Shown here in pieces: positions 1 through 5,813 of a DNA stretch of 9,322 nucleotides. The position numbers were made by a program, and so were the translations under genes. How positions within the stretch are numbered: the stretch's first letter is position 1; every line of letters begins with the position of its first letter. Below the pieces are notes generated by a model. The model saw only the letters and a program-made list of their open reading frames with translations. It searched no databases and had not been told where the DNA came from. The DNA comes from Alphaproteobacteria bacterium HGW-Alphaproteobacteria-13. GTDB lineage: Bacteria; Pseudomonadota; Alphaproteobacteria; Sphingomonadales; Sphingomonadaceae. The stretch spans positions 1-9,322 of the forward strand of contig PHEM01000103.1 in assembly GCA_002842935.1 (NCBI GenBank). Direction: 5' to 3'.

Positions 1-8
1 CGCGGACG

Positions 9-1046
9 TCAGCGAGCGGCGCGTTGACCCCGCCGATATTCCAATGGAGTCTTTCCGGTCCATCGCTTGAACGCATGGGAAAAGCTCGCGCTTTCGTTGA
101 AGCCCAGTTCTTCTGCGATGTCGCCGATATTCATTTCGCCTGATCTCAACAGGGCTTTGGCGCGCTGTTCCTTGACCTGCGCCATAAGACTGCTGAACGT
201 CAGACCGGACTCGGCGAGCTTCCGTTGCAGGCTGCGTTCGTGAAGGCACAGCTCGGATGCGACCCGGCCGATCGACATGTTCTGGGAGCCGTTGACGAGG
301 AGGAGCATATAGACGCGCGAAACCAGACTCGCCTGGCTGTTCATCCTGTCGACGAGTCGTTCGCACAGGCGGCGATAGGTCGTCTCCAGGAACTGGTTTG
401 CGAGGGGAGGGCGCCGTTCGGCGATCCCGTTGGCCAGATACCAGCGTGTTCGCGAATGACCAAAGCTGATCGGGATGCCTTCCAGCTCGGGACCGGGGAG
501 CCATGCCGGGGCTTCGGGCAAGGCCGATTCGATTCGGGCAATGGCCTGCGCGTCCGGAACCAGATCGCCCATCAAGCGGATGACGGAACCTAGCGAGCGT
601 TCCTGACTGAACTGCCAAAGATCCTCGGCGACATCTTCGTCGGAGGTCTCGATGAAGCGTTCGCCTTTCCTGGAAGCGGCCAGCCGATAATGAAGAAGGG
701 AATAGTTCAGGTCCTGAAAATATTCCGTAAACAGCACCATCGCCTCGTGCACGGTATCGGCGCAGAGACTGACGAGACCAAGATTGCCATAGGTGAGAAT
801 GCCATAGCGGAGTCCGGTCTTGTACCACAGACCGGGTTTTTCCTTGGTCAACTGCGTGAAACGGCGCTGAAGAGCCAGTTCCTGACGTATCGTGACGACG
901 CAATCGGGGTCCTCGAGCTTCGTTGGGGAGAGTTCGAGCGGCGCCAGCACCGCCGCGACATCGGCGCCTTCCTCGGCAAGCACGGCGACCATGATCCGTA
1001 CGCTGTGCGATGCGATCAGCACCGCGTCGTTCCCAAGGTTTCTCAT
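9..1046 (-). CDS. AraC-family transcriptional regulator (arabinose-binding-like N-domain plus C-terminal HTH)
   Basis: This 345-residue protein is a one-component DNA-binding regulator. Residues about 20-210 look like the ligand-sensing domain of the AraC subgroup that includes OruR-type regulators. Residues about 240-340 form the AraC DNA-binding domain. Its first helix-turn-helix is near 257-280 (MSIGRVASELCLHERSLQRK) and its second near 306-333 (IGDIAEELGFNESASFSHAF, then the typical RWTGKTPLEYR ending). Length and architecture are normal and the gene is complete, stopping 8 bases from the window edge. The start is the first in-frame ATG, but only a weak GGTGGGA ribosome site precedes it. 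It lies 103 bp downstream of phhA on the same strand, so it could be read through from that operon or control genes beyond the left edge. The family call is firm; the effector and targets are unknown. Confidence 0.93.
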   Translation of the reverse strand: MRNLGNDAVLIASHSVRIMVAVLAEEGADVAAVLAPLELSPTKLEDPDCVVTIRQELALQRRFTQLTKEKPGLWYKTGLRYGILTYGNLGLVSLCADTVHEAMVLFTEYFQDLNYSLLHYRLAASRKGERFIETSDEDVAEDLWQFSQERSLGSVIRLMGDLVPDAQAIARIESALPEAPAWLPGPELEGIPISFGHSRTRWYLANGIAERRPPLANQFLETTYRRLCERLVDRMNSQASLVSRVYMLLLVNGSQNMSIGRVASELCLHERSLQRKLAESGLTFSSLMAQVKEQRAKALLRSGEMNIGDIAEELGFNESASFSHAFKRWTGKTPLEYRRGQRAAR

Positions 1047-1149
1047 GGTCCCACCGACTCTCGCAGGTCGTCATTCACACCGCCTATCGCATAACGGACC
1101 GACGAAATCACCACTTTTGCGGCCTGCGCGCGCCGTCTGGCGAAGGGGT

Positions 1150-2007
1150 TCAGGATTTGTCGGCCCGTTCCTGCGTGCCGCGCGTGATGACGGTGTCGCC
1201 GGGGACGATCGCGTCGATGGCGATGGCGGGAGCGTCACGTAGCGCGTCATAGAGCGGTCCGAAGTCGGTGTTCAGCGTCCGGTCGAGAAGATCCTCGAAA
1301 CTGTCGATGACGAAATAGCTCTGCTGATAATCGTCGATGCGATAAAGCGTCCGCATCACGCGCCCGAGATCGAGCGCGATCCGGTTGGGCGAAGGATCGT
1401 CGAGCGCGAAGCGTGACTCGCCGAATGAGGACAGGATGCCCGCGCCATAGATTTTCAGCCCGCCCGCCGAGCGGACAAGGCCGAATTCGACCGTGTACCA
1501 ATAAAGGCGGGCGAGATTTTCGATCGCTCCGTGCCGGGCGGCGCGCAGACCGGCCTCGCCATAGGCCTGCATATAGTCCGCGAAGACCGGATGCGTGAGC
1601 AGTGGGACATGCCCGAACACATCGTGAAAGACGTCGGGTTCCTGAAGATAGTCGAGCTGGTCGGGGCGGCGGATGAAATTGCCCGACACGAAGCGGCGAT
1701 TGGCGAGGTGATCGAAAAAGACATCGTCCGGAACAAGGCCCGGCACGGCGACGACTTGCCAGCCCGTCGCCTTCATCAGCCGTTCGGACAATTCGTCGAA
1801 ATCGGGAATCCCCGGCCTGGAGAGCCGCAGGATGTCGAGACCTTCCAGAAATTCCGGCGCCGCGCGCGACGGCAGCAGTCGGACCTGCCGCTCGAACAGT
1901 GCGTCCCAGGTGACATGGTCCTCGGCCGGGAAGGCGTCCCAGTTCTGCGGGACGGTCCAGTCCTCGGCGGTTCCTGCCGGGCGCTCCGCTATATCTGAAT
2001 GGGCCAT
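1150..2007 (-). CDS. phhA: Phenylalanine 4-monooxygenase (phenylalanine hydroxylase)
   Basis: PhhA hydroxylates phenylalanine to tyrosine using O2, non-heme Fe(II) and a tetrahydropterin cofactor, and feeds the tyrosine breakdown encoded upstream. The 285-residue product has the usual size of bacterial single-domain enzymes and lacks the N-terminal ACT domain of animal forms. The iron ligands are visible: His128 and His133 in FHDVFGHVPLL, and Glu174 in YWYTVEFGLV. The flanking conserved stretches SGNFIRRPDQLDYLQEPD (109-126) and KIYGAGILSSFGE (185-197) are also present. The start is the only plausible ATG, but no good Shine-Dalgarno sequence precedes it; the nearest purine run is GGGG about 13 bases upstream. 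It follows fahA on the same strand after 107 bp, which contain a TATAAT box. The partner pterin-carbinolamine dehydratase (PhhB) is not in the window. Confidence 0.97.
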   Translation of the reverse strand: MAHSDIAERPAGTAEDWTVPQNWDAFPAEDHVTWDALFERQVRLLPSRAAPEFLEGLDILRLSRPGIPDFDELSERLMKATGWQVVAVPGLVPDDVFFDHLANRRFVSGNFIRRPDQLDYLQEPDVFHDVFGHVPLLTHPVFADYMQAYGEAGLRAARHGAIENLARLYWYTVEFGLVRSAGGLKIYGAGILSSFGESRFALDDPSPNRIALDLGRVMRTLYRIDDYQQSYFVIDSFEDLLDRTLNTDFGPLYDALRDAPAIAIDAIVPGDTVITRGTQERADKS

Positions 2008-2074
2008 GGACGCATCATGCCCCGAAAAGCGTGCGAAGCCATTTCAGATTTCGCGCCGAAAGCCTGTTTCCTGA

Positions 2075-2106
2075 ATTATATGTTTCGATTCCGGCCCGCG
2101 ATTGAA
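2075..2106 (-). promoter_or_regulatory. Possible promoter for phhA (TATAAT box)
   Basis: In the fahA-phhA gap the minus strand carries a perfect TATAAT at 2075-2080. The best upstream hexamer is TTCAAT at 2101-2106, but the 20-base spacing is too long, so only the -10 element is convincing. It would give phhA a leader of about 60 bases and let it be expressed separately from fahA. Base composition alone could explain an AT-rich hexamer here. Confidence 0.3.
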
Positions 2107-2114
2107 CGAAAAAT

Positions 2115-3407
2115 TCAGCTTGGCGCGCTCTCGACGATGCCACTGCACGGGCCGAAGCCGATGGTGCGAAAGCCCGGCTTCTCCGCGCGCGCCGACAGCG
2201 TCAGTGCGTCGCCGTCTTCGAGGAACGTGCGCTGCTCGCCGGTCGGAAGCGCGACGGGCTGCTGGCCGCCGCGCGTCATTTCGATCAGGCTGCCGAAGCT
2301 GCCGGGTACGGGTCCGGAAATCGTGCCCGTGCCGAGCAGGTCGCCCGCATGCAGGTCGCATCCGTTCGAGGCGTGGTGCGCGATCATCTGCCCGATCGTC
2401 CAATACATGTTGCTGGCGGGACCATGGCTCAGCCGGACGGGCGCATCGCCGCGTGCGCGCATCGCGGCGGAGGCGAGATGCACCTCCAGCGTCAGGTCCA
2501 GCGCCCCCTGCCGCTGGTCCGTCGCGTCCCACAGATAGGGCAGCGGGCGCGGGTCGCCCTCGGCCCGCGGCGGCTGCGGCGCGCGGAAGGGCGCGAGCGC
2601 TTCCGCCGTCACGACCCAGGGCGAAATGGTGGTCAGGAAATTCTTGGACAGGAAGGGACCGAGCGGCTGATATTCCCATGCCTGGATATCGCGCGCCGAC
2701 CAGTCGTTGAGCAGGCATAGCCCGCCGAAGCGCTCGCCCGCCTCGGCGATCGGGACCGGGACGCCGATCTCGCTGTCCCCCGCGATCCACACGCCCAGCT
2801 CCAGCTCGTAATCGAGGCGCGTCGAGGGACCGAACAGCGGCGTGTCCGCGTCCGGCGCCTTGCGCTGGCCGTTGGGCCGCCGCACGGCCGTCCCCGACGG
2901 CCGCACCGACGAGGCCCGGCCGTGATAGCCGATCGGCACATGCTTGTAGTTGGGAAGCAGCGGGCTGTCGGGGCGGAACAGGCTGCCGATATGAGTGGCG
3001 TGGTGAATGCCGACATAGAAATCGGTATAGTCGCCGATCGCGAACGGCACGTGCAGCGCGCACGCCGACGCGGGGTGAAGATGGCCTTCGACCTCCGCGC
3101 GCCGCTCTTCGCCAGTCAGCAAGGCGAACAGCGCGTGGCGCAGCGCGCGGCGCACATCGGCCGGTTCGGCGAACAGGGCGTTGAGCGTCGCCGTCTGAAG
3201 CGCCGCCGCCGCGGGCAAGCGGCCTTCGCGGCCCAGCGCCGTCAGATCGACGATGAAGTCGCCGATCGCGGCGCCGATGCGCCGCCCGCCGTCCGGGCCG
3301 GAGAACAGGCCGAGGGGAAGATTCTGGACCGGAAATTCGGCGTGGCCGTCCGCGCCCGCGACCCAGGAGGTCGCATTGGCGTCATGCGTGTGATCGATCC
3401 GGGACAT
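2115..3407 (-). CDS. fahA: Fumarylacetoacetase (fumarylacetoacetate hydrolase)
   Basis: FahA cleaves the carbon-carbon bond of fumarylacetoacetate to fumarate and acetoacetate, the last step of tyrosine and homogentisate catabolism. The chosen start (MSRIDHTHDAN) gives 430 residues, close to the family's 415-430, and has an AGAGGAA ribosome site about 8 bases upstream. The frame stays open to 3986, but that extension overlaps the lrp-type gene and is not coding. By spacing against mouse FAH, the metal ligands are Asp129 (DYTDFY), Glu201 and Glu203 (LDYELELG) and Asp235 (NDWSARDIQ). The catalytic His is His136. Arg145, Gln242, Lys255 and Glu376 match mouse R142, Q240, K253 and E364. The gene lies 35 bp after the regulator stop, almost certainly in one transcript. 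Confidence 0.97.
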   Translation of the reverse strand: MSRIDHTHDANATSWVAGADGHAEFPVQNLPLGLFSGPDGGRRIGAAIGDFIVDLTALGREGRLPAAAALQTATLNALFAEPADVRRALRHALFALLTGEERRAEVEGHLHPASACALHVPFAIGDYTDFYVGIHHATHIGSLFRPDSPLLPNYKHVPIGYHGRASSVRPSGTAVRRPNGQRKAPDADTPLFGPSTRLDYELELGVWIAGDSEIGVPVPIAEAGERFGGLCLLNDWSARDIQAWEYQPLGPFLSKNFLTTISPWVVTAEALAPFRAPQPPRAEGDPRPLPYLWDATDQRQGALDLTLEVHLASAAMRARGDAPVRLSHGPASNMYWTIGQMIAHHASNGCDLHAGDLLGTGTISGPVPGSFGSLIEMTRGGQQPVALPTGEQRTFLEDGDALTLSARAEKPGFRTIGFGPCSGIVESAPS

Positions 3408-3442
3408 GCTGCGGTTCCTCTCGTCCTGATTGAATAGGGACC

Positions 3443-3904
3443 CTAGACGGGTATGTTGGTGGTGAATTTGTCCACGGACAGGACGAAGTGCGACGAGGCG
3501 GTCGCGACCTCCGGCTGCACGAGCAGGCGCCGCATCAGGAAGGCCTGATAGCCCTCGACGCTGTCGGCGATGATGCGCAGCAGGAAATCCCATTCGCCCG
3601 ACATGGCGAAACATTCGAGTATCTCCGTCCGCCCTTCGACGAAGTGGAGGAATTCCTGCCGCGTCGTGGGCAGATGATCGCGCAGCCGCAGGTTGCAGAT
3701 GACGTTGACGCCCAGCCCGACCTTCGCCGCATCGACGCCGCGCGTCGGGCGGAGAAGGACGCCGCTGTCCTCCAGCGCGCGCAGCTTGCGCCAGCAGGAT
3801 GTCTGCGAAATGCCGAGCTGATCGGCGAGCGCGGAGGTGCTGAGACCGGCGTCCTTCTGAAGCGCGCGCAGCAGGCTGCGGTCGGTTGCGTCGAGTTTGA
3901 CCAT
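3443..3904 (-). CDS. Lrp/AsnC-family transcriptional regulator
   Basis: This 153-residue protein has the standard two-part Lrp layout. An N-terminal winged helix-turn-helix (about 5-50) opens with LDATDRSLLRALQKDAGLS and has the recognition region GISQTSCWRKLRALEDSGVL. A C-terminal RAM effector and oligomerisation domain (about 66-145) contains FAMSGEWDFLLRI, where family members form the amino-acid pocket. An AGGTG ribosome site precedes the ATG by about 7 bases. It is the first gene of the minus-strand unit with fahA 35 bp downstream, and it diverges from hppD across 133 bp. By analogy with other Lrp-type regulators placed next to their target pathway, it probably senses phenylalanine, tyrosine or a pathway intermediate and acts on both divergent promoters. 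That role is inferred from position. Confidence 0.94.
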   Translation of the reverse strand: MVKLDATDRSLLRALQKDAGLSTSALADQLGISQTSCWRKLRALEDSGVLLRPTRGVDAAKVGLGVNVICNLRLRDHLPTTRQEFLHFVEGRTEILECFAMSGEWDFLLRIIADSVEGYQAFLMRRLLVQPEVATASSHFVLSVDKFTTNIPV

Positions 3905-4037
3905 TTAATTCACCTATCTGATCATAAGCGGAATATCTATGCGAATTTTGCGCCATTTCGTGCGAATGCGATGATGATCCTTCCATGATCCTGCCTTATA
4001 TTTCCTGCCGATATGGAAAAGGGAAGGCAAGGCGACA
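3905..4037. promoter_or_regulatory. Divergent control region between the Lrp-type gene and hppD
   Basis: This 133-bp gap is markedly more AT-rich than its surroundings and must hold promoters firing both ways. Three things stand out. A near-palindrome at 3954-3968 has CATT(T)CG and CGAATG arms around TG. A tandem 11-bp direct repeat sits at 3974-3995. A TTATAT stretch at 3996-4001 could be the hppD -10 box, though no good -35 partner was found. Related TGCGAA words occur at 3940-3945 and 3961-3966. The layout suits a self-regulated Lrp-family gene acting on both units; none of these sites is proven. Confidence 0.55.
3974..3995 (+). repeat. Tandem 11-bp direct repeat upstream of hppD
   Basis: ATGATCCTTCC (3974-3984) is followed immediately by ATGATCCTGCC (3985-3995), matching at 10 of 11 positions. 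The 11-bp period is one helical turn, so both copies present the same DNA face. It lies just upstream of the likely hppD -10 region, where an activator site would be expected. It may also be chance. Confidence 0.5.
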
Positions 4038-5132
4038 ATGGCAGACCTGTTCGAAAATCCGCTCGGTCTCGACGGTTTCGAGTTCATCGAATTTTCCGCG
4101 CCCGCCCGGGATTTACTGGAACCCGTCTTCGCAGCCATGGGCTTCACGTGCATCGCCCGCCACCGCTCGAAGGACGTCGATCTGTGGCGCCAGGGCGAAA
4201 TCAACCTGATCGCCAATTATGAGGAGCGCAGCCCCGCCGGATATTTCGCCGCCGAACATGGCCCGGCCGCGTGCGGCATGGGTTTTCGCGTCGCCGACGC
4301 GCAGGCGGCCTATGCCGAGGCGGTCGCGCGCGGGGCGGAGCCGGTCGACACAAGGCCGGGCTTCATGGAACTGCGCATTCCCGCGATCCGGGGCATCGGC
4401 GGCGCGCTGATCTATTTCATCGACCGTTATGCGACGCTGGACAATCCCGGCGAGCTTTCGATCTATGACATCGATTTCGTCTATCTCGACGGCGTGGATC
4501 GCCATCCCGTCGGCGCGGGCTTCCTGCGCATCGACCATCTGACGCACAATGTCTATGGCGGGCGCATGGCCTATTGGGCCGGTTTTTACGAGCGTATCTT
4601 CAACTTCCGCGAAATCCGCTATTTCGACATCAAGGGCGAATATACCGGCCTGACGTCGAAGGCGATGACGGCGCCCGACGGCAAGATCCGCATCCCGCTC
4701 AACGAGGAAGGCAAGTCCGGCGGCGGGCAGATCGAGGAGTTCCTGCGCGAGTTCAACGGCGAGGGCATCCAGCACATCGCCCTGATCTGCGACGACCTTC
4801 CCGCTTGCTGGGACAGGCTGAAGGCGCTGGGCACGCCGTTCATGACCGCGCCGCCCGCGACCTATTACGACATGCTGGACGAGCGCCTTCCCGGCCACGG
4901 CGAGCCGGTCGCCGAGTTGCAGAAGCGCGGCATCCTGCTCGACGGCTCGACGGAGGGCGGCGAGGCGCGCCTGCTGCTCCAGATCTTCGCGCAGCCGCAG
5001 ATCGGTCCCGTCTTCTTCGAGTTCATCCAGCGCAAGCAGGACGAAGGGTTCGGCGAAGGCAATTTCAAGGCACTGTTCGAATCGATCGAGCGCGACCAAC
5101 TCGCGCGCGGTGTGCTGGAGGGCGCGCAATGA
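4038..5132 (+). CDS. hppD: 4-Hydroxyphenylpyruvate dioxygenase
   Basis: HppD converts 4-hydroxyphenylpyruvate to homogentisate with O2 and Fe(II), combining decarboxylation, ring hydroxylation and side-chain migration. The 364-residue length fits bacterial enzymes. Two VOC half-domains are present: about 12-130, without ligands, and about 160-345, catalytic. The iron triad is His167 (IDHLTHNV), His246 (GIQHIAL) and Glu328 (VFFEFIQRK). The C-terminal gate motif GFGEGNFKALFESIERDQ (337-354) is intact. The ATG follows an AAGGCGACA ribosome region. The TGA stop overlaps the start of the next gene (ATGA at 5129-5132), so the two are probably translationally coupled. It is divergent from the Lrp-type regulator. 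The homogentisate 1,2-dioxygenase that would use its product is not beside it. Confidence 0.98.
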   Translation: MADLFENPLGLDGFEFIEFSAPARDLLEPVFAAMGFTCIARHRSKDVDLWRQGEINLIANYEERSPAGYFAAEHGPAACGMGFRVADAQAAYAEAVARGAEPVDTRPGFMELRIPAIRGIGGALIYFIDRYATLDNPGELSIYDIDFVYLDGVDRHPVGAGFLRIDHLTHNVYGGRMAYWAGFYERIFNFREIRYFDIKGEYTGLTSKAMTAPDGKIRIPLNEEGKSGGGQIEEFLREFNGEGIQHIALICDDLPACWDRLKALGTPFMTAPPATYYDMLDERLPGHGEPVAELQKRGILLDGSTEGGEARLLLQIFAQPQIGPVFFEFIQRKQDEGFGEGNFKALFESIERDQLARGVLEGAQ

Positions 5133-5668
5133 CGCATCCGGTCCGCCTCGGCGGCATCCACCACGCCGCCTATCGCTGCCGCGACGCGAAAGAGACCGTC
5201 GAATGGTACCGGCGCGTGCTGGGCATGGACTTCACGACGGCTTTTGCCGAGGATCAGGTGCCCTCGACGGGCGAAGCCGACCCCTATATGCATATCTTCC
5301 TCGATTGCGGCGGGGGCAATGTCCTCGCCTTCTTCGAACTGCCGAACCAGCCCGCGATGGGAAGGGACCCGAACACCCCCGGCTGGGTGCAGCATATCGC
5401 CTTTGCGGTCCCCGACCTCGAGGCGCTGCTCGCGGCCAAGGCGCATATCGAGGCGGAAGGCATAGAGGTGCTCGGGCCGACCTATCACGGCGTGTTCAAG
5501 TCGATCTATTTCTTCGATCCGAACGGGCATCGTCTGGAAATCGCCTGCAATATCGGCACCGACGCGCAATATGCGGAACTGCGCCGCGTCGCGCCGCTGA
5601 TGCTCGCCGAATGGAGCGAGACGAAAAAGGCGCCGCGCCACGCCGCGTGGCTGCACGAGGAACCCTGA
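5129..5668 (+). CDS. Single-domain VOC-fold metalloenzyme (glyoxalase/extradiol dioxygenase superfamily), function unassigned
   Basis: This 179-residue protein contains the two beta-alpha-beta-beta-beta modules of one vicinal-oxygen-chelate domain. First-strand motif GGIHHAAYRCRDAKETVEWY (8-27) and second-module motif PGWVQHIAFAVPDLEAL (84-100) each open with the expected His. Candidate metal ligands are His12, Glu70 (AFFEL), His89 and Glu137 (NGHRLEIAC). The His89-to-Glu137 spacing of 48 equals that of E. coli glyoxalase I (His74 to Glu122), and Glu70 sits where GloA has Glu56. The same His/His/Glu subset also fits an extradiol dioxygenase. The ATG lies inside the hppD stop region, so it is surely co-expressed with tyrosine breakdown. 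Possible roles are a ring-cleaving or isomerising step, or clean-up of a side product; none can be chosen from sequence. The family call is firm and the function open. Confidence 0.9.
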   Translation: MTHPVRLGGIHHAAYRCRDAKETVEWYRRVLGMDFTTAFAEDQVPSTGEADPYMHIFLDCGGGNVLAFFELPNQPAMGRDPNTPGWVQHIAFAVPDLEALLAAKAHIEAEGIEVLGPTYHGVFKSIYFFDPNGHRLEIACNIGTDAQYAELRRVAPLMLAEWSETKKAPRHAAWLHEEP

Positions 5669-5670
5669 CG

Positions 5671-5686
5671 CGGCGAACCTTCGCCG
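5671..5686 (+). terminator. Possible weak terminator hairpin after the VOC gene
   Basis: CGGCGAA and TTCGCCG arms flank a two-base CC centre, in practice a 6-bp stem with a tetraloop. It begins 2 bases after the VOC stop. No T-run follows, so it may only protect the 3' end of the hppD transcript. Confidence 0.3.
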
Positions 5687-5699
5687 GACCGGGCATTCC

Positions 5700-5727
5700 T
5701 TGCGATATAAAGAAACGTTTATATTTG
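5700..5727 (+). promoter_or_regulatory. Probable ahcY promoter
   Basis: TTGCGA (5700-5705) and TATTTG (5722-5727) are spaced 16 bases apart, a reasonable sigma-70-type pair that would start a leader of about 80 bases ahead of ahcY. The inverted repeat at 5705-5724 occupies the spacer between them, the classic position for a repressor that blocks polymerase. The boxes are assigned by eye. Confidence 0.45.
5705..5724. promoter_or_regulatory. Perfect inverted-repeat operator candidate upstream of ahcY
   Basis: ATATAAA and TTTATAT form perfect 7-bp arms around the 6-base spacer GAAACG. The element is almost pure A/T in GC-rich surroundings, about 90 bp before the ahcY start. It resembles the ATATAAA-type palindromes recognised by ArsR-family regulators of SAM-cycle genes (the SahR type, as I recall). 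The regulator gene is not in this window. The palindrome is seen directly; the link to an ArsR/SahR-type protein is inference. Confidence 0.65.
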
Positions 5728-5813
5728 ATCGAAACCACGCTTTCGGATAGGGCAGGCGTCCTGTTTCGTGACCGCTCGCCTGCGGTCGCCTTCGCCTGAC
5801 TGGAGAAAGATTC

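Noticed and set aside
31..131. Direct repeat of CGCCGATATTC at 31-41 and 122-132
   Set aside because: Both copies lie inside the AraC-type coding sequence and encode unrelated residues in the helix-turn-helix domain; an 11-base match is easily chance.
3408..3986. N-terminal extension of fahA by 193 codons
   Set aside because: The extension overlaps the whole Lrp-type gene, is Arg-rich without family similarity, and an internal ATG at 3407 has a good ribosome site and gives the normal family length.
4113..5129. 338-codon open frame on the minus strand opposite hppD
   Set aside because: It is a shadow of hppD: composition is biased and no motif or sensible start signal is present.
5728..5813. 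Known SAH or SAM riboswitch ahead of ahcY
   Set aside because: The leader does not show the conserved sequence blocks of the SAH, SAM-II or SAM/SAH classes as I know them; only unspecific GC-rich stems are visible.
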